DNA from: Legionella jamestowniensis
GTDB lineage: Bacteria; Pseudomonadota; Gammaproteobacteria; Legionellales; Legionellaceae
Assembly (NCBI RefSeq): GCF_001467745.1
Contig: NZ_LNYG01000013.1
Span: forward strand, 227,751 to 291,750
DNA: 64,000 bases
Direction of reading: 5' to 3'
Positions within the stretch are counted from its first letter, which is position 1. Every line of letters begins with the position of its first letter. Under the pieces are notes generated by a model. That model had not been told where the DNA came from. It ran no database searches and saw only the letters and a list, made by a program, of their open reading frames with translations. The position numbers and the translations under genes were made by a program. Positions 1-9,616 of this stretch are shown piece by piece.

Positions 1-383
1 CTTGGCTGCTTGTACGTTTAACAGCATTAAACAACAGAAAAGGGCTGTTATGGTCGTAGTAAAAAAATGTCTTTCCTTTCTATGCATGATTTGTCCTTAA
101 GCTAGATAATTTAGGTTAAACAATACCTCATTGTGTAGAGGTAATTAAGCGCTAATCCAGTATTCATGGTCTGCCCAAAAGCACGAGCTAATTCACTTCT
201 ACTCCAATCAGCAATTCATAACTCACCCTTTTCTGCCAGTGGTCGATATTATGGAATATTGAAAAACCATTTCAAATTAAGATACTTTGTTGCTGATTTA
301 AAAGCAAAATCTTCCTTCACTTTTATTCTCCACCCCAGACATTTCACGATAGCGACAAGGTATGTTTTGTAATTGTTATCCTA
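1..383. other. Non-coding stretch upstream of the his operon promoter
   Basis: No convincing gene is visible here. A 68-codon open frame at 166-372 has no ribosome binding site, no recognisable domain and no run of histidine codons that would suggest a his attenuator leader peptide. The sequence is AT-rich and carries no strong hairpin that I can see. It may hold the end or upstream region of a gene lying left of the window. Confidence 0.5.
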
Positions 384-413
384 TTGACAACCATGCCAAA
401 CACTCGTTACAAT
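384..413 (+). promoter_or_regulatory. Probable sigma-70 promoter of the yerC-his operon
   Basis: A perfect -35 box TTGACA (384-389) is followed after 18 bp by TACAAT (408-413), one base from the -10 consensus. Transcription would start near 420, about 25 nt before the first ATG at 446. It is the only good promoter seen ahead of the overlapping his genes, so it probably drives the whole operon. The short leader leaves no room for a classical attenuator. Confidence 0.6.
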
Positions 414-445
414 GCAATATTGTTCTATTACGTTAATACGTTATT

Positions 446-739
446 ATGAAATCACATCCATACAAACAACATTCCATCCGTCATCTTATGCAAGCTATTA
501 GTTCGATTAAGAATCAGGAAGAAGCGATTGCCTTTTTTACGGATCTCTGTACGCCTGCTGAAATTGAAGCAATGGCTGATCGGTGGGAAGTAGTACCGTT
601 ACTACGTAAAAATATTCCTTATCGAACTATTCATGAACAAACAGGAGTCAGTGTAACCACTATTACTCGTGTAGCTCGCTGCCTGACCTTGGGCAGTGGT
701 GGGTATCAACTTATTGCAGATCGATTGGAGCAGTCGTGA
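446..739 (+). CDS. TrpR-family transcriptional regulator, YerC/YecD type
   Basis: This 97-residue protein matches the Trp-repressor superfamily in its YerC/YecD form. The N-terminal helices (residues about 10-45, with FFTDLCTPAEIEAMADR) are followed by a helix-turn-helix around residues 55-80 (YRTIHEQTGVSVTTITRVA). The family length is about 95-105 residues, so it is complete. It is the first gene of the histidine operon and overlaps the GTG start of hisG by 4 bp, so it is almost certainly co-transcribed. In several gammaproteobacteria a YerC-like gene sits next to hisG, and a role in controlling his genes is the natural inference. The ligand is not known, and the tryptophan-binding role of classical TrpR should not be assumed. 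Confidence 0.88.
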   Translation: MKSHPYKQHSIRHLMQAISSIKNQEEAIAFFTDLCTPAEIEAMADRWEVVPLLRKNIPYRTIHEQTGVSVTTITRVARCLTLGSGGYQLIADRLEQS

Positions 740-1614
740 AGAAACGTTTACGTATCGCCTTACAAAAAAAAGGCCGTTTGGCAGAAGAGTCCCTTAGTTT
801 ATTAAAACGCTGTGGTTTGAAATTTCGATTGAAAGAAAACGCCTTATTAACGCATGTAGAAAATTTTCCCATAGATTTGTTATTTGTTCGCGATGATGAC
901 ATCCCTACCCTGATTTTTGATCAATTATGCGACGGAGGGATTGTTGGCGAAAATGTGTTATTTGAAGCAGCACTCGCTTCAAATGGGAGTTATGACGTTG
1001 TATTGCCTCTTGGCAGTTGTCGCTGCCGTTTAGCGATTGCTATTCCCGATACCTTTACCTATCAGGGTCCAGGAAGTCTCGAAGGTAAACGAATCGCCAC
1101 CAGCTACCCTTATCTTCTCAATCAGTACTTGGAAAAACACAAAATTTGCGCAGAAAGTCTTGTCTTGTCAGGCTCTGTTGAAGTCGCTCCCAGAATGGGG
1201 ATGGCTGATGTCATTTGCGATCTGGTATCAAGCGGCCAGACACTGGAAGATAATAAATTGGTTGAAGTGGATACCATACTGACAAGCCAGGCGACCTTTA
1301 TTCGCACAACACTCCCACTGGAGCCACCCTTTCAAGACTTGTTCACCACACTTAAACGTCGCATTCAGGCGGTACAGCAAGCAATGGAACGAAAGTACAT
1401 TCTTTTCCATGCCCCTAAATATGCGTTGGAGCGAATCTGTGAACGTCTCCCGGGTGCAGAATCACCAACTATCCTACCGCTATCCGCTAACCCAGATAAA
1501 GTTGCTGTCCATGTGGTTTCCAGCGAAGGGGTATTTTGGAACACCCTTGAAACAATTCAAGCCTTAGGCGCCAGTTCAATCTTGGTCTTGCCTATCGAAA
1601 AAATGTTGGAGTAA
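736..1614 (+). CDS. hisG: ATP phosphoribosyltransferase (long form)
   Basis: HisG catalyses the first step of histidine synthesis, joining ATP and PRPP to give N1-(5-phosphoribosyl)-ATP in the cytoplasm. The 292-residue length and the C-terminal domain (residues about 220-292, PDKVAVHVVSSEG...) mark the long, hexameric form that carries its own histidine-feedback domain and does not need HisZ. The N-terminal RIALQKKGRL motif and the GMADVICDLVSSG stretch are typical of the family. Translation starts at a GTG overlapping the stop of the upstream regulator, with GGAG just before it, which suggests translational coupling. All downstream his genes are also overlapping or closely packed. Confidence 0.97.
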   Translation: MKKRLRIALQKKGRLAEESLSLLKRCGLKFRLKENALLTHVENFPIDLLFVRDDDIPTLIFDQLCDGGIVGENVLFEAALASNGSYDVVLPLGSCRCRLAIAIPDTFTYQGPGSLEGKRIATSYPYLLNQYLEKHKICAESLVLSGSVEVAPRMGMADVICDLVSSGQTLEDNKLVEVDTILTSQATFIRTTLPLEPPFQDLFTTLKRRIQAVQQAMERKYILFHAPKYALERICERLPGAESPTILPLSANPDKVAVHVVSSEGVFWNTLETIQALGASSILVLPIEKMLE

Positions 1615-2912
1615 TGTACATGTTGACTAGTTATTTTTGGAAAAACAGCGCATCCGATGAAAGAAAACGGTTACTTGCAAGACCACCTCAAAGCAAGCAT
1701 TTTCAAAAGCAGGTTGAAACAATTATTTCTTGTGTAAAATCCCGGGGTGATGAAGCTCTGTATGCATTGACCCGTGAGTTTGATGGCATTGATTTAACCT
1801 CGTTACAAGTTTCACCATCGCTAGTTAATCGCGCCCAAATTAGTGCCTCTGCGATGGATGCCCTTACAACAGCGATAAATACAATAACCTCTTACCATCA
1901 AAGCCTATTACCTCAATCGTGTACGCTTACGACAATAGAGGGCGTCACCATCGAGCGGGTTTATCGGCCTATTAACAAGGTTGGCTTATATGTTCCCGGC
2001 GGTAATAACACACCCTTGGTCTCCTCACTACTTATGCAGGCCATTCCAGCCAGGGTTGCTGGCTGCCCTATTAAAGTGTTGTGTACACCTCCCAATTCAG
2101 CAGGCCAACTTGACCCTCACCTATTAGTTGCTGCCAAACTATGTAGCATCGAAGCAATTTATCAAGTAGGAGGTGCTCAAGCAATTGCAGCAATGGCCTA
2201 TGGAACAGAATCCATCCCTAAAGTAGATAAACTGTTTGGGCCTGGCAACAGTTTTGTGACTGAAGCAAAAAGTCAGGTTGCAACAGATCCGCTAGGTGCT
2301 GCAATTGATATGCCTGCAGGCCCATCCGAAGTGATGATTGCAACAGATACACAGGCTAATCCCACTTTTGTCGCTGCAGATTTGCTGGCACAAGCTGAAC
2401 ATGGCGTTGATTCACAGGTAATTTTGCTTTGTGAAAATGAGCAATTTGCCAATCAGGTCAAAGAGGCTGTGGCGCAACAACTCGTCAATTTATCCAGAAA
2501 AACGATTATTGAACAAGCATTGAAGCACAGCCGAATTTTAATTTGTGAAGATATTGAGGAACAATGCAACATTATTAATAACTATGCTCCAGAGCATTTA
2601 ATTATTAATCGGGCTGATGCCGTCTCTTGTGTACCGAATATCCAATCAGCAGGTACCATTTTTGTGGGTCAATGGGCCGCAGAAACACTGGGTGATTATG
2701 CAACAGGTAGCAATCATGTATTGCCAACCAATGGTTATGCCAGAAACCACAATGGTCTTGGCACAATGGATTTTCTAAAAACCATCAGTGTTCAGCATGT
2801 TAGTCCTCAAGGTCTAACTCATTTAAGTCATACCGCACAAACGTTGGCCTTCATCGAAGGACTGGATGCTCATGCAAATGCTGTTAAGCTTCGTATGGAA
2901 GCGTTGGAATAA
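1614..2912 (+). CDS. hisD: Histidinol dehydrogenase
   Basis: HisD is the zinc enzyme that oxidises L-histidinol to L-histidine in two NAD-dependent steps, the last reactions of the pathway. The 432-residue length is normal. Visible family motifs include GPGNSFVTEAKSQV, the substrate and zinc-binding AEHGVDSQ, APEHLII, and the C-terminal GSNHVLPTNGYAR segment. The ATG at 1614 overlaps the hisG stop (TAATG) and is preceded by GGAG. A second in-frame ATG lies two codons later, so the exact start could shift by 6 bp. It is the third gene of the operon. Confidence 0.97.
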   Translation: MYMLTSYFWKNSASDERKRLLARPPQSKHFQKQVETIISCVKSRGDEALYALTREFDGIDLTSLQVSPSLVNRAQISASAMDALTTAINTITSYHQSLLPQSCTLTTIEGVTIERVYRPINKVGLYVPGGNNTPLVSSLLMQAIPARVAGCPIKVLCTPPNSAGQLDPHLLVAAKLCSIEAIYQVGGAQAIAAMAYGTESIPKVDKLFGPGNSFVTEAKSQVATDPLGAAIDMPAGPSEVMIATDTQANPTFVAADLLAQAEHGVDSQVILLCENEQFANQVKEAVAQQLVNLSRKTIIEQALKHSRILICEDIEEQCNIINNYAPEHLIINRADAVSCVPNIQSAGTIFVGQWAAETLGDYATGSNHVLPTNGYARNHNGLGTMDFLKTISVQHVSPQGLTHLSHTAQTLAFIEGLDAHANAVKLRMEALE

Positions 2913-2930
2913 TTATTGATGGAGATGGCT

Positions 2931-3992
2931 ATGTCTGTTTTAGATTTGATACGTCCTGATTTACTTGATATTAAACCTTATGTGCCAACTGGTGATGAGT
3001 TAACAATACGTTTGCACGCTAATGAACTTCCCTGGTCGCCTATAAATTTTAGTCACGTGCCCCTCAACCACTATCCTAAGGCATTAGAACAACAAGAAGT
3101 ACAACAGCTTATGGCCAATTATTTTGAAGTTAAGCCAGAACAATTGGTGTTGACTCGCGGCAGTGACGATGGCATCGATTTGATCATGCGGCTATTTTTG
3201 CGCACGGGATTGGACAGTATTTTACAATGCCCGCCTACTTTCCCTATGTATGCTTTTTATGCTCGTCTACAACAAGCTCAAGTTATTAATTGCCCACTCG
3301 ACATTGATAATAGTTTCGAGTTATCGACAGAAAAATTGATGGCGGCCTGGCGGACAAACTGCAAATTAATTTTTTTATGCCAACCCAACAACCCTACGGG
3401 AACTATCCTATCGCTAAGAAGCATCGCTCAATTATGTGATTATTTTACGGATAAAGCAGTCATTGTTGTTGATGAAGCTTATATTGATTTTTCTGAGACA
3501 AAAACAGCCGCAAGTTTACTTGACTCTTTTGACAACTTGATAATACTACGAACCCTCTCTAAAGCCTGCGGACTTGCTGGACTACGTTTGGGTGGTGTTA
3601 TCGCCCAACCACAAGTTATTCAAGCCTTACGGAATGCCATGCCACCTTATACACTCTCCAGCGCAGTGATAGCATTGGCAAAAGAGGCATTAGCCAATCA
3701 AGAATGGTTCCATGGCAATATTAAGCGTATCGTTACGATGCGTAAAAATCTTGTTGCGCAACTTAAGGAATCACCTTGGATAGAAACCATTTACCCCAGC
3801 CATACCAATTTTATTTTAGTGGCAAGCCCTCATGCACCCGCTTTAAGTGCTTGGTTTTCACAGCATGAGATTGCTGTCCGCCATTTTGCAAACAGTCCTT
3901 TAGAACACATGATGCGTATTACTGTAGGCGATGAGCGGCAAAATATGCAGTTAATACACGTTTTAGAAAACTTTAACCCCGACAGGATCTAA
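2931..3992 (+). CDS. hisC: Histidinol-phosphate aminotransferase
   Basis: HisC is the PLP enzyme converting imidazole-acetol phosphate and glutamate to histidinol phosphate. Class I/II aminotransferase marks are present: QPNNPTG, the DEAYIDF motif with the PLP-contacting Asp, and the Schiff-base lysine in [15 protein letters not shown] chose the ATG at 2931 (353 residues) because GGAG lies six bases upstream. In-frame starts at 2916 (TTG), 2919 and 2925 are possible but lack a better ribosome site. The gene follows hisD by a few bases, and its stop overlaps the hisB start. Confidence 0.95.
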   Translation: MSVLDLIRPDLLDIKPYVPTGDELTIRLHANELPWSPINFSHVPLNHYPKALEQQEVQQLMANYFEVKPEQLVLTRGSDDGIDLIMRLFLRTGLDSILQCPPTFPMYAFYARLQQAQVINCPLDIDNSFELSTEKLMAAWRTNCKLIFLCQPNNPTGTILSLRSIAQLCDYFTDKAVIVVDEAYIDFSETKTAASLLDSFDNLIILRTLSKACGLAGLRLGGVIAQPQVIQALRNAMPPYTLSSAVIALAKEALANQEWFHGNIKRIVTMRKNLVAQLKESPWIETIYPSHTNFILVASPHAPALSAWFSQHEIAVRHFANSPLEHMMRITVGDERQNMQLIHVLENFNPDRI

Positions 3993-5053
3993 TGATGCAA
4001 AAAGTTTTATTCATTGACAGGGACGGTACCCTGATTGAAGAACCTGAGGATTTTCAGGTTGACCGGCTGGAAAAAATTAAACTGTGTAAAGATGTTATAC
4101 CGAACCTTCTTGCCCTAAGCAATGCAGGTTTTCAATTGATCATGGTCACTAATCAAGACGGTTTGGGTACAGACAGCTTCCCTCAGGAAGATTTTCAACG
4201 TTGCCATGATTTTACTCTTAACCTCTTCCGCTCTCAGGGCATTCATTTTAGCGATATTTTTATTTGTCCACACACAGAAACCAATAACTGCAGCTGCCGT
4301 AAACCCAAAACAGGTTTATTGCTCGATTTTCTGCGCGACAATCCTGTTGACAGAGACAATTGCTGGGTTATTGGTGATAGGGAAACAGATAAGCAACTGG
4401 CAGAAAAAATTGGCGTAAATTTTTTACCGGTAGCGAACAACCATGGTTGGTACAACATAGCAGAGGCTATCTTGTTTCGCGAGCGAAAAGCCTATGTGAA
4501 TCGTACGACGAAAGAAACAACCATCACCGTCCAACTAGCACTCGATGGTAATGCCTGTACACAGATTGAAACCCCTATCGGCTTTTTTAACCACATGCTG
4601 GAGCAAGTGGCTAAACATGGCGGATTTGGTTTACAGATAAAAGCGAAAGGGGATATGGAAGTTGATGAGCATCATCTTGTTGAAGACACCGCGTTAGCAT
4701 TAGGTGAAGCATTGAAAAAAGCATTAGGTGATAAATGGGGCATTGCCCGCTATGGGTTCACCTTACCCATGGATGAATCATTAGCCACTGTTACCCTTGA
4801 TCTTTGCGGTCGAAATTATTGTTGTTTTGAAGCGCCGTTCAAACGTGAATTTGTAGGAGACATGGCTACGGAAATGGTCTCGCATTTTTTTCATTCATTG
4901 GCAAGCAGCCTTGGCGCGACGATTCATGTAACCGTCACAGGAAAAAATCACCATCACATGATTGAAGCCTGTTTTAAGGCTTTAGGGCGCGCTTTACGCC
5001 AGGCTATTACCCGATGTGATAACAATCTACCCTCAACCAAGGGACTATTATGA
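3992..5053 (+). CDS. hisB: Bifunctional histidinol-phosphatase / imidazoleglycerol-phosphate dehydratase
   Basis: This 353-residue fusion carries two pathway activities. Residues 1 to about 165 are a HAD phosphatase ([10 protein letters not shown] with the nucleophile Asp, VTNQDG, and a CPHTE...CSCRKPK zinc loop) that dephosphorylates histidinol phosphate. Residues about 168-353 are imidazoleglycerol-phosphate dehydratase, with metal-binding motifs [15 protein letters not shown] and [17 protein letters not shown]. The same fusion occurs in enterobacterial HisB. The start ATG overlaps the hisC stop, with AGGA upstream, and the end overlaps hisH by 4 bp (ATGA). Confidence 0.97.
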   Translation: MMQKVLFIDRDGTLIEEPEDFQVDRLEKIKLCKDVIPNLLALSNAGFQLIMVTNQDGLGTDSFPQEDFQRCHDFTLNLFRSQGIHFSDIFICPHTETNNCSCRKPKTGLLLDFLRDNPVDRDNCWVIGDRETDKQLAEKIGVNFLPVANNHGWYNIAEAILFRERKAYVNRTTKETTITVQLALDGNACTQIETPIGFFNHMLEQVAKHGGFGLQIKAKGDMEVDEHHLVEDTALALGEALKKALGDKWGIARYGFTLPMDESLATVTLDLCGRNYCCFEAPFKREFVGDMATEMVSHFFHSLASSLGATIHVTVTGKNHHHMIEACFKALGRALRQAITRCDNNLPSTKGLL

Positions 5054-5649
5054 TTGCTGTAATTGATATAACAGGTAATAACTTAACGTCGTTAACCAAT
5101 GCCATAACGCAATTGGGTTATCACAGCATCCTTACCCATGACAAGAACCAAATACAAGAGGCGAGTCATGTTATTTTGCCGGGTGTAGGTGCAGCTTCCA
5201 CAGCAATGAATGCACTTATAAAGCACGAATTGATTGATGTGCTATCAGAGATTTCCCAACCTTTATTAGGCATTTGCCTAGGTATGCAATTACTCATGGA
5301 ATATAGCGAAGAAGATAATGTTCCTTGTTTAAAACGTATTCCTGGCCAAATAAAAAAACTTGGCCACAGTGCAAATCATCCTGTTCCCCATATGGGATGG
5401 AATCAATTGATTTGGACAAAAGACTCACCTCTGGCGCAGGGATTAACAGCCCAAGACTATGTCTATTTTGTTCATAGTTATGCATTGCTTGAGGCAGAAC
5501 ATGCCATAGCACGTTGTCAATATAGCCAGGAATTTACGGCAATTGTGCAATATCAGAACGTTTTTGGCATGCAATTTCATCCGGAAAAATCTGCAACGGT
5601 GGGCTTAAAACTACTTAATAACTTTTTGCAGTTGGAGAATTTATGTTAG
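5050..5649 (+). CDS. hisH: Imidazole glycerol phosphate synthase, glutaminase subunit
   Basis: HisH is a class I glutamine amidotransferase that supplies ammonia through a channel to HisF, giving imidazole glycerol phosphate and AICAR. The catalytic triad is visible: nucleophile Cys in GICLGMQLL, and His and Glu in QFHPEKS; PGVGAA near residue 45 forms the oxyanion region. The length, 199 residues, is typical. The gene overlaps hisB by 4 bp and hisA by 7 bp, so translation is probably coupled. Its partner hisF lies one gene downstream. Confidence 0.97.
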   Translation: MIAVIDITGNNLTSLTNAITQLGYHSILTHDKNQIQEASHVILPGVGAASTAMNALIKHELIDVLSEISQPLLGICLGMQLLMEYSEEDNVPCLKRIPGQIKKLGHSANHPVPHMGWNQLIWTKDSPLAQGLTAQDYVYFVHSYALLEAEHAIARCQYSQEFTAIVQYQNVFGMQFHPEKSATVGLKLLNNFLQLENLC

Positions 5650-6380
5650 TGATTCCGGCAATTGATTTACAGCAGGGTCAATGTGTGCGTCTACGCCAAG
5701 GGAAATTCGAAGAGGTTTCCATTTACAACAATCCACCAACCATGCTTGCCAAACATTATTTAGAACAAGGGGCTTCTCGGCTACACATTGTTGATCTGGA
5801 AGGTGCTCAAGATGGGAAAGTGACACAGCTTTCTTTGATCAAACGATTAAAATTACCAGGATTATCCCTTCAGCTGGGTGGTGGGATTCGTAGCCTGGCT
5901 TGTGCTCAAGCTTGCCTTGATGGTGGCATTGATAAACTGGTTATTGGCAGTATTGCCATAACAAACCCCGACCTGACATCACAAATGATTAAATTAGTCG
6001 CGGCAAGGAACATTGTGTTGGCCTTGGATGTCAATATTCAAAACGGCACACCAAAAACGGCGATCCATGGATGGCAAACAACAACACAAAATAGCCTCTG
6101 GCAAGTCGTTAGTTACTATCAGCTGTTAGGTGTTCGAGAAGTCTTATGCACGGATATAGCCCAAGATGGGATGATGGCAGGTCCAAATTTTAAATTATAC
6201 GAAGAGGCAGTTAACCGATTCCCTGCCATTTCCTGGCAAGCTTCTGGCGGTATCCGTCATGAAAAGGATTTAAAAGACTTAGAGTTCTTAGGTGTGTCAG
6301 CGGCCATTTTGGGGCGCATGTTGTATGAAACCGATTTTAATCTAGAGGATTATCTAAGGAGGAATACTTATGTTAGCTAA
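5643..6380 (+). CDS. hisA: ProFAR isomerase (phosphoribosylformimino-AICAR-P isomerase)
   Basis: HisA is a (beta/alpha)8-barrel isomerase converting ProFAR to PRFAR. The first strand carries the catalytic Asp in [14 protein letters not shown]. The phosphate-binding ends LQLGGGIRS and [10 protein letters not shown] are characteristic of the HisA/HisF pair, and the second catalytic Asp lies in [15 protein letters not shown]. The 245-residue length is normal. It starts inside the last codons of hisH and its end overlaps hisF by 11 bp. A good AGGAGG for hisF lies within its final codons. Confidence 0.97.
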   Translation: MLVIPAIDLQQGQCVRLRQGKFEEVSIYNNPPTMLAKHYLEQGASRLHIVDLEGAQDGKVTQLSLIKRLKLPGLSLQLGGGIRSLACAQACLDGGIDKLVIGSIAITNPDLTSQMIKLVAARNIVLALDVNIQNGTPKTAIHGWQTTTQNSLWQVVSYYQLLGVREVLCTDIAQDGMMAGPNFKLYEEAVNRFPAISWQASGGIRHEKDLKDLEFLGVSAAILGRMLYETDFNLEDYLRRNTYVS

Positions 6381-7137
6381 ACGTATTATTCCTTGCCTGG
6401 ATGTTCGTAATAATCAAGTGGTGAAAGGGGTTCAGTTTCGCAATCATCGTATCGTCGGAGATATTCTCACGCTTGCTGAAAGCTACTCTCAGCAAGGTGC
6501 AGACGAATTGGTTTTTTACGATATTACAGCCAGTAGTGATGGGCGATGTGTGTCTTTTGAATGGATAAACCAGGTTGCTTCAAAAGTGAATATTCCATTC
6601 ACCGTTGCTGGTGGGATTCGCCATTTGGATACCGCTAAAGCGATTTTACATGCGGGAGCTGATAAATTATCACTCAATAGCCCTGCCCTCGAATCACCCG
6701 ATCTGATTGATCAATTGAGTCGTGTGTTTGGTAGCCAATGCGTAGTGATAGGTATCGATACTCAATGGATTGAGGATGATTTTTACGTGTATCAATACAC
6801 AGGCGATGAGTCTAAAAGTAGAAACTCGCGGCGAAAAACACGCGAGTGGGTGAAAGAAGTACAACAAAGAGGTGCAGGAGAAATTGTTCTTAATTGCATG
6901 CAAGCAGATGGTGTGCGCAATGGTTATGACCTTGAGCAATTACACTTTATCCGCTCAATAACCAATGTCCCTCTCATCGCTTCAGGCGGTGCGGGTAAAT
7001 TGTATGATTTTATTGAGGTATTCAAGAAAGCAAACGTAGACGGTGCCTTGGCCGCTAGTGTCTTTCATGACCAACTTTTAAGTATCAATGAAGTTAAACG
7101 GGCGCTAGCAGAAAGCGCTATTGAGGTGCGACTGTGA
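6370..7137 (+). CDS. hisF: Imidazole glycerol phosphate synthase, cyclase subunit
   Basis: HisF is the cyclase partner of HisH. It takes ammonia from HisH and PRFAR to make imidazole glycerol phosphate and AICAR. The barrel begins with [18 protein letters not shown], which includes the catalytic Asp. Further marks are [35 protein letters not shown] with the second catalytic Asp, and IASGGAGK. The length of 255 residues is standard. The ribosome site AAGGAGG at about 6357-6363 lies inside the hisA coding end, and the gene overlaps hisIE by 4 bp. Confidence 0.97.
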   Translation: MLAKRIIPCLDVRNNQVVKGVQFRNHRIVGDILTLAESYSQQGADELVFYDITASSDGRCVSFEWINQVASKVNIPFTVAGGIRHLDTAKAILHAGADKLSLNSPALESPDLIDQLSRVFGSQCVVIGIDTQWIEDDFYVYQYTGDESKSRNSRRKTREWVKEVQQRGAGEIVLNCMQADGVRNGYDLEQLHFIRSITNVPLIASGGAGKLYDFIEVFKKANVDGALAASVFHDQLLSINEVKRALAESAIEVRL

Positions 7138-7745
7138 ATGAGAAAATTAACAATTTAAACTGGAAAAAAATGAAAGGACTTATTCCTGCAATCGTTCAAG
7201 ACAATAATACAGGAAACGTACTCATGCTCGGCTACATGAATGAAGAAGCCTTATCCATCACGATGGAAACGAAACTGGTCACTTTTTTTAGTCGCAGTAA
7301 ACAACGGTTATGGCGTAAAGGTGAGACCTCAGGAAACACCATGCAAGTAGCTTGTATTAAAACCGATTGTGATGGCGATAGTCTTTTAATCCTGGTTAAA
7401 CCAGCAGGCCCTAGCTGCCACCTGGGATACAACTCTTGTTTTCAATCTACTTTTATGCCTAAATTTCTTTTTTTAGACAACCTGATTAAGGTTGTCGCAG
7501 AGCGGTCAATCCACCCTAAAGAAACCAGTTATACCACCCAACTACTTACCACAGGCATTAGTCGCTGCGCGCAAAAAGTAGGGGAAGAAGCCGTTGAAAC
7601 CGTAATTGCAGCTGTAAAAAAGGACAAAGAGGAATTGATAAATGAAGCATCCGATTTATTTTTTCACTTGTTAGTTTTACTTCAGGCTTGTGGGTTAAAT
7701 TTTTACGAGTTGTTAGCCTGTTTGCAACAGCGCTCTACTTTATGA
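7134..7745 (+). CDS. hisI: Bifunctional phosphoribosyl-AMP cyclohydrolase / phosphoribosyl-ATP diphosphatase
   Basis: This 203-residue HisIE fusion performs pathway steps two and three. Residues about 1-115 are the cyclohydrolase, with [19 protein letters not shown] and the metal/zinc-binding DCDGD...[12 protein letters not shown] segment. Residues about 125-203 are the pyrophosphohydrolase, with the acidic helices [13 protein letters not shown] and [14 protein letters not shown]. Translation starts at a GTG overlapping the hisF stop. It is the last his gene. No strong intrinsic terminator is visible in the 158 bp that follow. Confidence 0.96.
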   Translation: MNEKINNLNWKKMKGLIPAIVQDNNTGNVLMLGYMNEEALSITMETKLVTFFSRSKQRLWRKGETSGNTMQVACIKTDCDGDSLLILVKPAGPSCHLGYNSCFQSTFMPKFLFLDNLIKVVAERSIHPKETSYTTQLLTTGISRCAQKVGEEAVETVIAAVKKDKEELINEASDLFFHLLVLLQACGLNFYELLACLQQRSTL

Positions 7746-7903
7746 GTGTTGACTTCCCCATCAGGAGAGATCCCTCACCATTTCGTTGATCGACTAAAGA
7801 CTCAATTATTCCTGGGAGGAATCCCACTCTTCCCAAAATTTCGTTTAATAAATCAAAACAAATTGTTTAAAATTAAACCAGTTTTAATACTGGAGAAATA
7901 ACC

Positions 7904-9562
7904 TTGAAAGCACGTACAGAAACTACGCAGCCTATCCCTTCACTGTTCCAATACATCTGGGTAGGTGGTCCAATTAATGCAGATGACTTAACTCAAATTT
8001 GTGAATTAGCGACCACGAGCCGCGATTCCCAGTTCAAAACCATTCTTTGGACAGATGACGAAAAAAATATACAGAAGACGCTTGAGAGGATCAATTTAGG
8101 CGCTTCGATATACCAACAAAAACGCTTCGGTCCCCGCTTATGGCGTAGAGGTCCAGACATAGCAAATCCTAATTCTGCTGCCTCTTTAGGGATTGAGGTC
8201 AATGCTAAACAATTCAACATTGAAGTAAAATCTATTCATGAGTTACTGGCACTTTTAAAAACAGATCCTATTTTTTCTGATGAAGAAACGAACCAGTTCA
8301 TGTTTAATGTTTTGCGTGAAGCAATTGGACATCGGAATTTAGCATCCGTTAGTGACTTAATCCGTTATTGTAGTTTGTATTATTTTGGTGGTTATTATTT
8401 AGACACAGAGCTGAGAGCGCACATAAGCCCTAGACCATTAACAGCAGATACATCTTCATTGGGGATCATTGGGAATTTTTTTATTGGTTTGGCAGAAACA
8501 GAAAACATTAAAAGAAGTTTTAGATTGCCTTATGAAGAGAAATATGAAATTTATGGTAATAATGATGCGTTCGGAGTTACGTCAAGACATCCCATTTTAC
8601 GCGTTGCAATCCAAAAAACGTTGAATTTTTATAAAAAATTGGATAGAGATTCTATTATATCTAGCGAGTACATTGCTTTGTGGATGGAGCAAAACCACAT
8701 TCCGTTAGATCCCTTCGATAGGGCTTTTATAGAGAAGCTCTCTCTGGATGAAAATAAAACGCTTAAAGCAACCTTCATGAATTCTCTACTCGATATAAGT
8801 TTCAGTTTGCGTCTTTTAAAGAATACAAAAATCGATTCTAAGGAAGACCCTAATGAGATTCAAAACAAGCAAGCCGATTTAATAAAGGCTCTTGAGGAGC
8901 TAATTGAAAAAACAAGTAGTAAGCTAGGCTTAGATCCAAAAAAATACACCGTCCCCACTGCAAAAAAAGGATTCATTGCATCCATCCAGTCATTAATACA
9001 TGGAAATAAAAACAATACTGTCGTATCTGTCTTAAGTAAAAAACTCCTTAAGCATATTAATTTAGAAATTAAACAACATCAAAAACAATACGGTTTTGGT
9101 TATGAAAAGGCCACAGAAATGGATGCCAAACGATATCCTTACCAAAAAGGTATCAAAGAAACGGGAAGTAAGAGAAGGAAACATACCGTAAAAGCCGCTG
9201 TAAATTCGTTCTGCGATGCCGTAACAGAATTCCTACATTATCATGATAATAAAGGGAACTCTCCTTATACCCCAGAGGAGATGGCAAAATTCCCCACAGA
9301 GACACTTACAGAAGCAAATTTTAAGGAGAATGCTTTAGAATTGGGAGCCTCCCTGGGAGAGTCAACAATAATGTTGGCGGACTGTTCAATTCAAATGGCC
9401 TATGCAAACAGTTGGCTTAAGGTTGATAGGAGTACAAAACCTTCTTTTGACGATAGTGAGTTACCTTCTAAAACAAAGCATTCCTTCTTCAAAAAGAAAG
9501 AGTCCAAGGTCGCATCGACGAAGGAAGAGACGGGACCAGAGGTAGCCATTAACGTCATCTAG
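7904..9562 (+). CDS. Putative effector with DXD-type glycosyltransferase domain (DTE variant)
   Basis: The N-terminal third resembles the glycosyltransferase family with a sugar-binding DXD motif (Gly_transf_sug, related to clostridial toxin and OCH1-type enzymes). It opens with FQYIWVGGPI, then ILWTDDE, then SDLIRYCSLYYFGGYYLDTE around residues 150-169. The usual metal-binding DXD appears here as D-T-E. NDAFGVTSRHPIL near residue 225 fits the later acceptor-side region. Residues about 290-552 are helical and charged, with a Lys-rich tail and no recognised domain. The start is TTG with GGAG eight bases upstream; no nearby ATG is better. It is preceded by the his operon and followed by a strong terminator. 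Legionella uses glycosyltransferase effectors on host targets, so an effector role is a reasonable inference, not shown. Confidence 0.72.
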   Translation: MKARTETTQPIPSLFQYIWVGGPINADDLTQICELATTSRDSQFKTILWTDDEKNIQKTLERINLGASIYQQKRFGPRLWRRGPDIANPNSAASLGIEVNAKQFNIEVKSIHELLALLKTDPIFSDEETNQFMFNVLREAIGHRNLASVSDLIRYCSLYYFGGYYLDTELRAHISPRPLTADTSSLGIIGNFFIGLAETENIKRSFRLPYEEKYEIYGNNDAFGVTSRHPILRVAIQKTLNFYKKLDRDSIISSEYIALWMEQNHIPLDPFDRAFIEKLSLDENKTLKATFMNSLLDISFSLRLLKNTKIDSKEDPNEIQNKQADLIKALEELIEKTSSKLGLDPKKYTVPTAKKGFIASIQSLIHGNKNNTVVSVLSKKLLKHINLEIKQHQKQYGFGYEKATEMDAKRYPYQKGIKETGSKRRKHTVKAAVNSFCDAVTEFLHYHDNKGNSPYTPEEMAKFPTETLTEANFKENALELGASLGESTIMLADCSIQMAYANSWLKVDRSTKPSFDDSELPSKTKHSFFKKKESKVASTKEETGPEVAINVI

Positions 9563-9583
9563 TTTGCTGAAAAGTTACTAAGT

Positions 9584-9616
9584 AAAAGGTCTTATTCGTG
9601 TGAATAAGACCTTTTT
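9584..9616. terminator. Bidirectional intrinsic terminator between the glycosyltransferase gene and rlmI
   Basis: A perfect 14-bp stem (arms 9584-9597 and 9602-9615) with a GTGT loop is flanked by A-run and T-run. It can terminate transcription on both strands. It overlaps the stop codon of the minus-strand methyltransferase gene, so it serves both convergent genes. Confidence 0.9.

Noticed and set aside
166-372. 68-codon open frame upstream of the his operon
   Set aside because: It has no ribosome binding site, no histidine codon run and no family resemblance. It lies in AT-rich sequence where chance frames are common.
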